Origin: Cytophagaceae bacterium
GTDB taxonomy: Bacteria > Bacteroidota > Bacteroidia > Cytophagales > Spirosomataceae
Length of the DNA: 64,000 nucleotides
Assembly (NCBI GenBank): GCA_027488335.1
Contig: JAIYBU010000201.1
Span: forward strand, 1 to 64,000
Reading direction: 5' to 3'
The notes beneath the pieces are model-generated. The model was not told the DNA's origin and searched no databases. It saw only the letters and a program-made list of their open reading frames with translations. A program made the position numbers and the translations under genes. Positions 1-10,041 of this stretch are shown in pieces. Numbering within the stretch: position 1 is the first letter of the stretch; each line of letters starts with the position of its first letter.

Positions 1-996
1 CCATCGGGTTATGAAATCAGAAAAAATTATGCAGAAGCGGATTATATCTTTTACTTACCCGCCGATACTCCTGCTAATGCCCAAAAGTTTGTAGAAATAG
101 TACAGCCTTCGATAGTATTTTTTGTGAAATATGAGTTTTGGAGAAATTATCTGACCGAGCTCGAGAGAAAACAAATTCCAGTGGTTTCGTTTTCTGCAAT
201 TTTCCGTCCAAATCAACTATTTTTTAAATCTTACGGTGGGTTTTATAGAAAGGTTTTAGATAAGTTTAGACATATTTTAGTTCAGAACAAAGAATCACTT
301 GATTTGTTGAAAAGTATTAATATTCAGCGGGTTACGCTTTCGGGAGACACTCGTTTTGACCGTGTAAAACAAATTGTTGATGCTAAGAAAGATATAGAAA
401 TTGCCGAAGGTTTTAGGGCAAATAGGCAAGTTTTTATGGTAGGTTCGGCTTGGCAAACAGATATGGAAGTTTTGATTCCGTTGATAAATACACTTAAGAA
501 TGATTTAAAATTAACCTTCGTTATTGCTCCTCACGAAATCCATCGGGAGGAAATAACCGTTTGGCAAAAGCAAATTGAATCGAAAAGTATTTGTTTTTCT
601 GAAGTAAAGCCCAATACGAGTTTAATAGATTATCAGGTATTAATTATTGATAATATCGGAATGTTATCATCGCTTTATCAATATGCGAATTATGCTTTTA
701 TTGGTGGCTCATTTGGCAAAGGATTACATAATATTTTGGAAGCTGCTACCTTTGGAATGCCTATTTTTTTTGGAAATAAAGCCTATCATAAATTTCAAGA
801 AGCAGTTGATTTAGTTAGGCTTAGTGGAGCTTATGCCGTAGCCTCAACTGAAGAGTTGGGTGAGATTTTGAAAAGTTTACGCTCAAACGAAACCAAAAAG
901 AAAGAAACTGATAAAATTTCGCAAAACTATGTTTTGCAGAATATCGGTGCTACTGAAAAAGTATTGTCGGTGGTGCAATCAATTCTTAACGATTAA
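1..996 (+). CDS. waaA: 3-deoxy-D-manno-octulosonic acid (Kdo) transferase, 5' partial
   Basis: Frame is open from base 1 (PSGYEIRKNYAEADYIFYLPADTPANAQKFVEIVQPSIVFFVKYEFW...); GSFGKGLHNILEAATFGMPIFFG motif typical of WaaA/KdtA. Confidence 0.92.
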   Translation, partial: PSGYEIRKNYAEADYIFYLPADTPANAQKFVEIVQPSIVFFVKYEFWRNYLTELERKQIPVVSFSAIFRPNQLFFKSYGGFYRKVLDKFRHILVQNKESLDLLKSINIQRVTLSGDTRFDRVKQIVDAKKDIEIAEGFRANRQVFMVGSAWQTDMEVLIPLINTLKNDLKLTFVIAPHEIHREEITVWQKQIESKSICFSEVKPNTSLIDYQVLIIDNIGMLSSLYQYANYAFIGGSFGKGLHNILEAATFGMPIFFGNKAYHKFQEAVDLVRLSGAYAVASTEELGEILKSLRSNETKKKETDKISQNYVLQNIGATEKVLSVVQSILND

Positions 997-1422
997 GTAA
1001 ACGCCTGCCACAATAAGTAGCCCGCCTGCAATTCTCCAAGCGTTGATTTGGTGTAACTTGAATCCTAAAAGCCCGTAATGGTCAAGTAGCATAGCCGTTA
1101 TGAGTTGGCCCGCCACGATTAGACATATCATATTTGCCGAACCGATTTTTTGTACGCTTAAAATTACCGTTGTTACAAAAAACGCTCCGAGAACACCACC
1201 CGTTAGCTTCCACCATTCCAACGATTTCAAGGTTGCTATGCTCGGGACTGATTCTTTAAAGAAAGGAGTTATCAAAATCAAGCCCACTAAACCCGAAGCA
1301 AACGAAATAATGGCTGCATAAATTGGATTATTGATAGACCTCCGTAGCTCTGCATTTACGCCCGACTGCGTGCTATTGGTTACACCACATAAAAAAGCAA
1401 GAATATAGTAGATGATGCTCAT
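979..1422 (-). CDS. DMT/YdcZ (DUF606)-family small membrane transporter
   Basis: 147 aa, hydrophobic with about 4-5 TM segments; N-term CGVTNSTQSGVNAELRR typical of the YdcZ family; overlaps waaA 3' end convergently by 18 bp. Confidence 0.75.
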   Translation of the reverse strand: MSIIYYILAFLCGVTNSTQSGVNAELRRSINNPIYAAIISFASGLVGLILITPFFKESVPSIATLKSLEWWKLTGGVLGAFFVTTVILSVQKIGSANMICLIVAGQLITAMLLDHYGLLGFKLHQINAWRIAGGLLIVAGVYLIVKN

Positions 1423-1539
1423 GGCTGTAGATACTGGTAGGAATTGAAAGTTACTTGAGGTAGTGAATACCTATGTAATAAGAAAAATAAGTGTGCCAAA
1501 CCTGTTTTGTGTGATACTAAGGTGTTGGCACACTTGATT

Positions 1540-2619
1540 TTAAATGATTACCTTACTAAGCATTGTAATATAAAGCTTGATACCTTCCTCGATTTCATCA
1601 AGATAAATAAACTCGTCGGCTGTATGTGAACGAGCCGAATCGCCAGGCCCCATTTTTAGCGATGGACAATCGAGCAAAGCTTGGTCAGAAGTAGTTGGCG
1701 AGCCATAAGTGTTTCGTCCCATCGAAATTCCTGCTTGTACAATCGGGTGTTCTTTCGGAATACTCGACGGACGCAGACGAATCGAACGAGGTACTACTTC
1801 ACTTTCGATATTTTTCTTTACAACTTCCGTAATTTCTTCTAAGGTATATTGTTCCGTAACTCGTATATCAACTGTAAACTTGCAAGTATCAGGCACAACA
1901 TTGTGCTGCGAACCTGCATTTATTATCGTTACGCTCATTTTTATTGGGCCAAGGTTTTCAGAAACTTTTGGAAATTTATAATTCTGAAACCATGCAATAT
2001 CTTTTACGGCTTTGTAAAGGGCATTTTCACCTTCGTCACGAGCGGCATGACCCGATTTTCCGTGAGCAATACAATCCAAAACCAACAAACCTTTTTCGGC
2101 AATGGCTAAGTGCATTTGGGTTGGTTCGCCTACAATTGCAAACTCGACTTCGGGCATATCTGGTACTAAAATCTCAAGACCATCACGTCCCGAAATTTCC
2201 TCTTCGGCACTTGCCGCCATCACGACGTTGTATTTTAAGTCGTCACGGTAATAGAAATAACAAAACGTGGCAATTAACGAAACCAAACAGCCACCTGCAT
2301 CATTGCTACCGAGTCCGTAAAGTTTACCTTCTTTCACCAACGGATTTAACGGATTAAGTGTCCAAGATGGGTTTGGTTTTACGGTATCGTGGTGAGAGTT
2401 TAACAAAACCGTAGGCTTCGAGGCATCAAAATGCTTATTCTTAGCCCAAATATTATTCTTTTTACGGCGAAAAGGAATATTTCTTTCACGGAAAAACTCT
2501 TCGAGAATTGCTGCCGTTTCATCTTCTTGTTTACTAAAAGATTCGGTCTGAATCAAATCTTTCAGAAGCTCAATGGCATCTTTGGTGAGTGTTTCTACTA
2601 ATTCTGAATTTTGAAGCAT
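1540..2619 (-). CDS. M20-family deacylase, probable N-acyl-ornithine/citrulline deacetylase (ArgE-like)
   Basis: NSHHDTVKP, GLGSNDAGG, SAEEEISG, GEPTQ motifs of M20 metallopeptidases; downstream of argB on the same strand. Confidence 0.85.
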   Translation of the reverse strand: MLQNSELVETLTKDAIELLKDLIQTESFSKQEDETAAILEEFFRERNIPFRRKKNNIWAKNKHFDASKPTVLLNSHHDTVKPNPSWTLNPLNPLVKEGKLYGLGSNDAGGCLVSLIATFCYFYYRDDLKYNVVMAASAEEEISGRDGLEILVPDMPEVEFAIVGEPTQMHLAIAEKGLLVLDCIAHGKSGHAARDEGENALYKAVKDIAWFQNYKFPKVSENLGPIKMSVTIINAGSQHNVVPDTCKFTVDIRVTEQYTLEEITEVVKKNIESEVVPRSIRLRPSSIPKEHPIVQAGISMGRNTYGSPTTSDQALLDCPSLKMGPGDSARSHTADEFIYLDEIEEGIKLYITMLSKVII

Positions 2620-2734
2620 AAATACAATGTTGAATGATTGAATGAGCGAATGAGTGAATATTTCTTTTCTCTTCCGAAATTGCTGAAATATAGTGATAGC
2701 ATATATTGCTTACTACTGACGGTTGACCATGGAT

Positions 2735-3517
2735 TTACAAAATTATTTGTGTTCCTCGTGTGCCTTCGGCAACGGCTTGTTTTAGTTGGTCAGCGTGGCA
2801 AATCGTTACTTTCGCAACACCTCTTTGAAGTGCCGCAAAGGCGTTATCAAGTTTTGGAATCATGCCTGCATTGATAGCTCCCGAAGCCTTATAATCGGCA
2901 TAACTACTGGGTGTTAGCTGCGGAATTACTGAATCGTCGTCGTTAGGGTTTGAAAGTACACCTTTTTTTTCGAAACAATAAATTAAATTTACTTCATACT
3001 GCTCGGCCATGGCCACCGCCACCGATGAAGCCTGTGTATCGGCATTCGTATTGAGCATATTTCCTTCTTTATCAAACGTCAACGGAGCAAAGATAGGCGT
3101 AAGGTCATTCTTTAAAAAATTATCAATTAAAGGTGAATTTACTTTTTCTACATCGCCCACATAGCCGTAGTCAATGTCTTTTACGGCACGTTTTTTTGCT
3201 AAAATTACACCACCATCTGCCCCCGTTAGGCCAAGAGCATTGCAACCAAGGGCTTGTAATTGTGCCACGATTTGCTTGTTTACAAGTCCACCATACACCA
3301 TCGTTACTACTTCGAGCATGGGCAAATCCGTAATCCTTCGGCCATCAACCATTTTGGTTTCTACATCGAGTTTTACCGCAATTTTTGTGGCAACTTTTCC
3401 TCCACCGTGAATCAAAATTTTTGCCCCTTCGAGAGCGGCAAAATCTTCAAGAAATTGTTTACATGAGCGAGGATTATCAATGACGTTTCCGCCTATTTTG
3501 ATGATGTTGAGTTTCAT
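2735..3517 (-). CDS. argB: acetylglutamate kinase (or N-acylglutamate kinase)
   Basis: KIGGNVID, HGGGK, VDGRRITD, INAGMIPKLDNAFAAL motifs of the amino acid kinase family. Confidence 0.9.
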   Translation of the reverse strand: MKLNIIKIGGNVIDNPRSCKQFLEDFAALEGAKILIHGGGKVATKIAVKLDVETKMVDGRRITDLPMLEVVTMVYGGLVNKQIVAQLQALGCNALGLTGADGGVILAKKRAVKDIDYGYVGDVEKVNSPLIDNFLKNDLTPIFAPLTFDKEGNMLNTNADTQASSVAVAMAEQYEVNLIYCFEKKGVLSNPNDDDSVIPQLTPSSYADYKASGAINAGMIPKLDNAFAALQRGVAKVTICHADQLKQAVAEGTRGTQIIL

Positions 3518-3597
3518 TTTATTGCTTTGTTAAGGAACATCACTTGAAGCGAATGACCGTTCAACGATGCCTTCCTTGAAAATTATAGGCTTTTACT

Positions 3598-3605
3598 TAT
3601 ATTTG
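3598..3605 (+). promoter_or_regulatory. Candidate Bacteroidota -7 element TATATTTG with TTG at 3576-3578 (19-nt spacing)
   Basis: Matches TAnnTTTG consensus; 28 bp upstream of the start at 3633. Confidence 0.5.
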
Positions 3606-3632
3606 TAAACTTTAATAATACAAAATTACAAA

Positions 3633-4781
3633 ATGAAAATCGAAACTCTTGCGATTCACGCAGGAAATCATGGCGACCCAACTACGGGTGCTGTAGTGTC
3701 TCCGTTGATTTTATCTACAACTTTTGAACGTGCCAAAGATGGTAATTTAGTTGAAGGCCGAGATATTTATACTCGTGCATCAAACCCTAATCGTCGAGCT
3801 TTAGAAGAAAAATTGGCAGCCCTCGAAGGTGGAAGCGAAGCCGTTGCGTTTGCATCTGGGCAAGCCGCCACGATGAGTATTTTTCATTCGTTGGGAGGGA
3901 ACAGCCACGTTATTTTGCCCGATGATATTTATTATAACACAAAAGTTATCATTGATAACCTCTACGCTAACTTCGGACTTACTTGTACGGCCGTCGATAT
4001 GACCGATTTAGGAGCAATCAAGCGGGCAGTTAAGAAAAATACAAAACTGATTTGGATAGAAACCCCCTCGAATCCGAGTTTGAAAATTACGGATATTCAA
4101 GCGGTGGTAAAAATTGCTAAGTCGAAAAATATCATGGTAGCCTGCGATAATACTTGGGCAACCCCATTTTTTACTCGCCCATTCGATTTGGGTGTTGATG
4201 TCGTGATGCACTCAACTACAAAGTATTTTGGTGGACACTCTGATATTCTGGGGGGATGTGTTATTTTACCTCCTAATGACTCACAAAATAATTTAGCAAC
4301 TAAAATCCGTACATTTCAAAGCGTGGGTGGAGGTGTACCTTCGCCGTTTGATTGTTGGTTATTGAGCCGAAGCTTATCAACTTATGCCGTCAGAATGCCT
4401 GTGCATGCCCAAAATGCTATGAAACTGGCCATTTTTTTGGAGGCTCAACCGCAAATCGAAAAAGTAAACTACCCTGGACTGAAATCGAATGAATATCATA
4501 AAGTTGCCAAAAAGCAGATGCAAGGTGCGGACGGCGTTCCGTGTTTTGGTGGCATGATGTCGATTTTGGTGAAAGGTGGACAAAAAGAAGCGATGTCCTT
4601 AGCCTCAAAACTTAAAATATTTAAACACGCAACCAGTTTAGGTGGAGTTGAAAGTTTAATCGAACACCGTTTTTCGGTAGAAGGCATTCATTCAACAAGC
4701 CCCGAAAACCTTTTACGTATTTCGGTCGGTATCGAAAGCATTGATGATTTAATAGCGGACTTCAAGCAAGCCTTTCAATAA
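3633..4781 (+). CDS. trans-sulfuration PLP enzyme (cystathionine gamma-synthase/lyase family)
   Basis: ETLAIHAGN, IETPSNPSLKITDI, VVMHSTTKYFGGHSDILGG (PLP lysine). Confidence 0.9.
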   Translation: MKIETLAIHAGNHGDPTTGAVVSPLILSTTFERAKDGNLVEGRDIYTRASNPNRRALEEKLAALEGGSEAVAFASGQAATMSIFHSLGGNSHVILPDDIYYNTKVIIDNLYANFGLTCTAVDMTDLGAIKRAVKKNTKLIWIETPSNPSLKITDIQAVVKIAKSKNIMVACDNTWATPFFTRPFDLGVDVVMHSTTKYFGGHSDILGGCVILPPNDSQNNLATKIRTFQSVGGGVPSPFDCWLLSRSLSTYAVRMPVHAQNAMKLAIFLEAQPQIEKVNYPGLKSNEYHKVAKKQMQGADGVPCFGGMMSILVKGGQKEAMSLASKLKIFKHATSLGGVESLIEHRFSVEGIHSTSPENLLRISVGIESIDDLIADFKQAFQ

Positions 4782-4895
4782 ATAGCTGAAAGCTCTTAAA
4801 GAAATCTCAAACTAATTCGTTTAATTCGCAGTTTATTCATCATTAAAGCATTGATAGTCCCCAAAGATGCTTTTCTCAAAACAAAAATTATGCTA

Positions 4896-6479
4896 ATGAA
4901 AAAAATCCTTTTCTCGATTTTAATTTCCTCGTTTCTTCTTCAAACAAACGCCCAAGAACTAAAAACTAAACTGAATTGGTTTAACCTTGATTTCGAGAAA
5001 GATAGTGTTCGTGGAATGAGTGTAGAGCGTGCCTATAATGAGCTTCTGAAAGATAAAAAATCTCGTCCCGTAGTTGTGGCAATTATTGATGGCGGAACTG
5101 ATGTAAACCACGAAGATTTGAAAGATAAACTTTGGGTAAATACGAAAGAAATTGCAGGAAATGGCAAAGACGATGACAAAAATGGTTTCGTTGATGATAT
5201 CAATGGCTGGGATTTTTTAGGTGGGAAAGATGGTACGGACGTAAACCACGAACAACTCGAAATGACCCGAATTTTGAAGCAATTAAAAGATAAATTTGGA
5301 GATAAACCATCAAAAAAAATGATTCGTAAAAACAAAGCTGATTACGAATTATTACAGACTTTACAAAAAGAATACGACGAGAAAAGAGCTGAAAATGAGC
5401 AATCAGCCCCATTTTATAAGCAACTCTATGTCAATTATGTAGAGTCAGAAAAAGTTTTGAAAGATTATCTGAAGTTGGATAACCTTACGCAAGCAGCTAT
5501 CAAGGGCATTGACGAAAGCCAAGCCGACCGCAAGGTAAGAGCTGCTAAGAAAACCCTCGAAAAGTTTATTGAACTGGGTGCAACAGGTGCCGACATAAAA
5601 GAAGCGGCCGAACATTTTGAAAATGAATTGAAGTACAACTATAACCTTGATTTTGATGCCCGTAAAGTAGTAGGCGATAATCCGAAAAAGCTCGAATATG
5701 GCGAATATGGTAATAATGAAGTAACTGGGCCAGATGCCATGCACGGTTCACACGTTGCGGGTATTGTAGGTGCAAATCGCAACAATAACCTGGGTATTAT
5801 GGGCGTGTGCAATGATGTACAATTAATGATTGTTCGCACCGTACCCGATGGCGACGAGCGTGACAAAGACGTAGCCAATGCTATTCGTTATGCGACCGAT
5901 AATGGTGCAGAAATTATTAACATGAGCTTTGGTAAGAAGTACAGCACAAATAAAAAATGGGTCGATGATGCCGTGAAATATGCTATCTCGAAAGGTGTTT
6001 TGTTGGTTGCTGCCGCAGGAAACGATAATTTAGATACTGACGTAGAAGGGCAAGTGCCAAACGACCAATATGAAGGTGGTGGAATTGCCGAAAACTGGAT
6101 TTCAGTGGGAGCATTATCTTGGAAACCTGACGCCGATGCCGTAGCTACATTTAGTAATTATGGCAAGAAAAATGTAGATGTTTTTGCTCCAGGTGTAGAT
6201 ATTTATTCAACTGTGCCAGGTTCAAAATATGAAGAAAAAAGTGGAACAAGTATGGCTTCGCCAGCAACGGCTGGCGTGGCAGCTTTATTGAAATCATATT
6301 TTCCGAACCTGACGGCAGCTCAAATCAAGAAAATTATTTTAGAATCAACTGTAAAAGTGCCAGATTTGAGAGTGAAAAAACCAGGTACGGATGAAATTGT
6401 GAAGTTTGAAGATTTATCAGTGACGGGCGGAATCGTAAATGCCTACAATGCCGTGAAAATGGCAATGGAAATGAAATGA
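4896..6479 (+). CDS. secreted S8 (subtilisin) family serine peptidase
   Basis: Signal peptide MKKILFSILISSFLLQTNAQ; Asp AIIDGGTDVNHEDL, His HGSHVAGI, Ser SGTSMASPATAG; track start 4851, likely start 4890 or 4896. Confidence 0.92.
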   Translation: MKKILFSILISSFLLQTNAQELKTKLNWFNLDFEKDSVRGMSVERAYNELLKDKKSRPVVVAIIDGGTDVNHEDLKDKLWVNTKEIAGNGKDDDKNGFVDDINGWDFLGGKDGTDVNHEQLEMTRILKQLKDKFGDKPSKKMIRKNKADYELLQTLQKEYDEKRAENEQSAPFYKQLYVNYVESEKVLKDYLKLDNLTQAAIKGIDESQADRKVRAAKKTLEKFIELGATGADIKEAAEHFENELKYNYNLDFDARKVVGDNPKKLEYGEYGNNEVTGPDAMHGSHVAGIVGANRNNNLGIMGVCNDVQLMIVRTVPDGDERDKDVANAIRYATDNGAEIINMSFGKKYSTNKKWVDDAVKYAISKGVLLVAAAGNDNLDTDVEGQVPNDQYEGGGIAENWISVGALSWKPDADAVATFSNYGKKNVDVFAPGVDIYSTVPGSKYEEKSGTSMASPATAGVAALLKSYFPNLTAAQIKKIILESTVKVPDLRVKKPGTDEIVKFEDLSVTGGIVNAYNAVKMAMEMK

Positions 6480-6511
6480 CAATTCACCGTTGATGGACAA
6501 TAGACGATAGT

Positions 6512-6547
6512 AAAAACGCTCTTTTGGTATGCCAAAAGAGCATTTTT
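6512..6547. terminator. Rho-independent terminator, probably bidirectional
   Basis: AAAAACGCTCTTTTGG / CCAAAAGAGCATTTTT stem between convergent genes. Confidence 0.8.
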
Positions 6548-6557
6548 GTTTTATAAA

Positions 6558-8111
6558 TTACGCCATTAAAGTGCCGACTAATTTTTCTCTCTTCTCAGGA
6601 TTGTTTTTGGTGTTTTCGGCAACACTACCCAAAAGCGTAATTGACACTTTATTATCATCAAAAACCACCGTTAGTTTATCGCCATGAATTTGGTCAACAA
6701 ACTTGAAGTTTATCTGTAATGTATTGTCACTAAGCCAAGTGGCAGTGCTGGCAATTCGTGAAGGAATCACAATCGGATTTGCTGAAAAAGGATTTTTCTG
6801 TTTCGCTGGATTTACTTTCCATTTTTCCCAACCAAAACCAATCTTTTCCATTCCTTTACCAAAATTCAAGCGTAAAACCCCTGCATCATCAAATAAGCCG
6901 AAACCTACTTGCGTAATACCGAAATCATTTTTTTCTACAGTAAAAACCTTATCGCTGTACTTGTTCATCAATGGAGATTTTGTAGTACCTTTCGGCACGG
7001 CCAACGAAAGTTCACTTAATTCTTTCTTCAATGCTACCAACTCCGTTGGATTTTCGGGTAAAGAAGCATTTTTAAAAGCAGGTAAAATTGTTTGATAAGC
7101 CGTGTCCATTGATTTTTGCAGATTCCAACTTTCGGAGGTCATCACCAAAACTGCATCTTGTTCGGGCATTACCATACAAAATTGCCCATAAGCACCATCG
7201 CCTCGATAAAACCCTGGCTTGCAACGCCAAAATTGATAACCGTATCCCTGCGACCAGTCGTTATCACCTGCTTGTGAGGTAGTTTGTTTGCTGGTAGCTT
7301 CATTTATCCAACTTTCGGGCAAAATTTGTTTGCCATTCCACTTTCCTTTTTGTAGATAAAACTGTCCAAATTTGGCAATATCTTCGGTACTTACTCGTAA
7401 GCCATAGCCTGCCGTATTCAGGCCCTGCGGAGATTTTTCCCAGTCGTAGCCTGTGATATTTAGCGGAGCAAACAAACGTGGTTGGAGATATTCTTCAAGT
7501 GTTTGCCCAGTTACTTTATGTAAAATCGCACCGAGCATATAGGTAGCTCCAGTATTATACATAAAAAATGTACTTGGCTCATGTTCTACAGGTTTTTCAA
7601 GAAATGATTTTACCCAACTTTGTTCGGGTTTTGCACGAATATCGGGCATCGAATCGGTGTGATGGCCCGTGTTCATCGTAAGTAAGTGCTTGATTTTCAT
7701 CGCTTTCAAGTTTTCAGATGCCGATGCTGGAGTTTCATCTGGAAAAAACTTGATTACTTGGTCGTTGACCGAAATTTTTCCTTCGTTTACCAAAAAGCCG
7801 ATGGCTGTACTCGTAAAACTTTTTGAGAGAGAGTAAAGTGTATGTTTGTTTTCGGCAGCAAAAGGTTTCCACCAACCTTCGGCCACTACATTGCCGTGTC
7901 GGAGTAGCATAAAACTGTGCCATTCGAGACCAGATTCTTTGATAGCCTTCAAGAAGTTGCGAATTCCTTCGGAAGAAACTCCTTGAGATTCGGGGCTTTT
8001 CCGTGCTAAACTTTGAGAGGTTTCGGCGAAAGAATAAAAATTAGGCAAGATACTCAAACCAATAGAGCCAAGCCCCGTAGTTCGGATAAAATCACGTCGA
8101 GAAGTTTTCAT
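6558..8111 (-). CDS. class-C beta-lactamase-related serine hydrolase, Tat-type signal
   Basis: SLSKSFTS (SxxK), YNTGATYMLGA (YxN-like); N-term SRRDFIRTTGLGSIGLS twin-arginine motif. Confidence 0.88.
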   Translation of the reverse strand: MKTSRRDFIRTTGLGSIGLSILPNFYSFAETSQSLARKSPESQGVSSEGIRNFLKAIKESGLEWHSFMLLRHGNVVAEGWWKPFAAENKHTLYSLSKSFTSTAIGFLVNEGKISVNDQVIKFFPDETPASASENLKAMKIKHLLTMNTGHHTDSMPDIRAKPEQSWVKSFLEKPVEHEPSTFFMYNTGATYMLGAILHKVTGQTLEEYLQPRLFAPLNITGYDWEKSPQGLNTAGYGLRVSTEDIAKFGQFYLQKGKWNGKQILPESWINEATSKQTTSQAGDNDWSQGYGYQFWRCKPGFYRGDGAYGQFCMVMPEQDAVLVMTSESWNLQKSMDTAYQTILPAFKNASLPENPTELVALKKELSELSLAVPKGTTKSPLMNKYSDKVFTVEKNDFGITQVGFGLFDDAGVLRLNFGKGMEKIGFGWEKWKVNPAKQKNPFSANPIVIPSRIASTATWLSDNTLQINFKFVDQIHGDKLTVVFDDNKVSITLLGSVAENTKNNPEKREKLVGTLMA

Positions 8112-8276
8112 TTTTTAGAGAAAGGTTGAATAGTTTTTAGTCAATAGACGGTAACCTACATACAATAGATTTTCCATAAATCTAACTTATTTTCTTTATA
8201 AAAAGAATAAGAAATTAAATCTATCGACTTTTACGAAAAAACTATCGTCTATTGGCAATCGATAATCGACAGAAAA

Positions 8277-9128
8277 CTATTTTACGGCTTTCAAACTCAA
8301 ATCCAAACTTTTAGCTGAATGAGTTAAATAGCCCATCGACACGTAATCTACGCCACAATCGGCATATTCTCGTACGTTTTTAGGCGAAATATTACCCGAT
8401 GCTTCCAGCGGGAAACGCCCATCAACAATTTTTATGGCTTCACGGATATTTTCGTAACTAAAATTATCAAGCATGATACGCACTACGCCGCCAATTTCGA
8501 GAGCCTCTTGGAGTTCGATAAGGTTACGCACTTCAATTTCAATCGGTAAATCCTTACCCGTAGATTTCAGGTATTCGTGGGCTGCATTGAGGGCGTTTTT
8601 GATGCCCCCAGCATAATCAACGTGGTTATCTTTTATCAAAATCATATCAAATAACCCAAAACGATGATTAACACCTCCACCAATTTGTACGCCCCACTTT
8701 TCAATCATTCTGAAACACGGTGTAGTCTTACGAGTGTCCAAAACTTTGGTTTTTGTGCCTTCGAGTAGTTTCACCACTTGTTTGGTTGTGGTTGCAATTC
8801 CGCTCATGCGTTGCATACAGTTCAGTACCAAACGTTCGGCAGTCAGAATTGAGCGGTCGCGGCCTTCCACATAAAAAGCTATATCTCCGTATTTGATTGG
8901 CTTACCATCTTTGATAAGCACTTGCATTTTTAAGTCTTTATCTACAATCTTAAAAATCATTTTGGCTAATTCTACACCTGCCAAAATACCTTCATCTTTT
9001 ACCAAAAGTTTAGCTTTGCCCATAGCATCGGCTGGTACGGTTGAAAGCGAAGTGTGGTCGCCATCGCCTACGTCTTCGGCAAGGGCTGCTTTTATAAATT
9101 TCGTGATTGCTCGTTTATCTAATTTCAT
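8277..9128 (-). CDS. nadC: nicotinate-nucleotide pyrophosphorylase (carboxylating)
   Basis: EDVGDGDHTS, NCMQRMSGIAT, TRKTTPCFRMIEKWGVQIGGGVNHRFGLFDMILIKDNH. Confidence 0.96.
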   Translation of the reverse strand: MKLDKRAITKFIKAALAEDVGDGDHTSLSTVPADAMGKAKLLVKDEGILAGVELAKMIFKIVDKDLKMQVLIKDGKPIKYGDIAFYVEGRDRSILTAERLVLNCMQRMSGIATTTKQVVKLLEGTKTKVLDTRKTTPCFRMIEKWGVQIGGGVNHRFGLFDMILIKDNHVDYAGGIKNALNAAHEYLKSTGKDLPIEIEVRNLIELQEALEIGGVVRIMLDNFSYENIREAIKIVDGRFPLEASGNISPKNVREYADCGVDYVSMGYLTHSAKSLDLSLKAVK

Positions 9129-9209
9129 GATTTTTCAATCTGATAAATTTTGTGGAAAATTATTGAGGATAAGGTCCAGTTTGGACGGTTCCTACGAAGT
9201 TTTATACGA

Positions 9210-10010
9210 TTATCTGTTTTCTCCAATTATTCGCAAACCTTCTAATGTCAATTCTCGATTTACCTCAACAAATTCATCTTTCAGTGTCGAGATTATCGAA
9301 GAAAGACCTCCCGTAGCAATAGCAATACAATCGCCGCCGAGTTCGGCTCTTACTTTCTGAATCATGTTTTTTACTAAACCTTCGTAGCCCCACAAAATAC
9401 CCGACTGAATGGCGTGAACCGAGTTTTTGCCAAGCACCGAAGTAGGTAGTTCGAGCGGAACATCGGGTAATTGAGCTGTATTTGAAAATAAAGCCTTTAC
9501 GGCTGTGCGTAAACCTGGAGCAATAGATACCCCCAAAACTTTTCCTTCTGCTGAAACAACTGTAAAAGTTAGAGCCGTTCCGAAATCGACTACTACACAG
9601 TTTCTGCCATATTTTGTATAGGCCGCTACGGCATTTGCCACTAAATCACTACCGATTTCATCAGGATTATCAATCGAAACCGTCAGCGTTGGGAAAATAT
9701 ACGCATTTACAATAATTGGGTTAATACCAAACAAATTTTGAATGAGAGATTTGAATACTGGCGTAAGAGAAGGCACAACGCTGCTTAGAACAATTTTGGT
9801 AATGTCGGAAAACCGAAGATTGTTTTCGAGAAAATATTGGCGAAAACGATATTCAAAATAGACATAGTTTTCATCTTTCAATGATTTTATTCTAAAGTTA
9901 TGCAAAAGGTTTTCGCCATCGAAAATCCCAAAAGTGGCATCAGTATTGCCAACGTCAATAACCAGTAAATGTGCTGCGTTTTCTGTCAATGTTAGTTTTT
10001 TTATGGCCAA
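9210..10010 (-). CDS. coaX: type III pantothenate kinase
   Basis: VIDVGNTDATFGIFDG, NPDEIGSDLVANAVAAYTKYGRNCVVVDFGTALTF. Confidence 0.95.
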   Translation of the reverse strand: MAIKKLTLTENAAHLLVIDVGNTDATFGIFDGENLLHNFRIKSLKDENYVYFEYRFRQYFLENNLRFSDITKIVLSSVVPSLTPVFKSLIQNLFGINPIIVNAYIFPTLTVSIDNPDEIGSDLVANAVAAYTKYGRNCVVVDFGTALTFTVVSAEGKVLGVSIAPGLRTAVKALFSNTAQLPDVPLELPTSVLGKNSVHAIQSGILWGYEGLVKNMIQKVRAELGGDCIAIATGGLSSIISTLKDEFVEVNRELTLEGLRIIGENR

Positions 10011-10041
10011 AGTTTGCTAAATCTTCTTAATTTTTCAAATT

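Noticed and set aside
6558-8111. True antibiotic-resistance beta-lactamase
   Set aside because: SxxK/YxN motifs are shared by many esterase/peptidase-like serine hydrolases; no specific evidence for beta-lactam hydrolysis.
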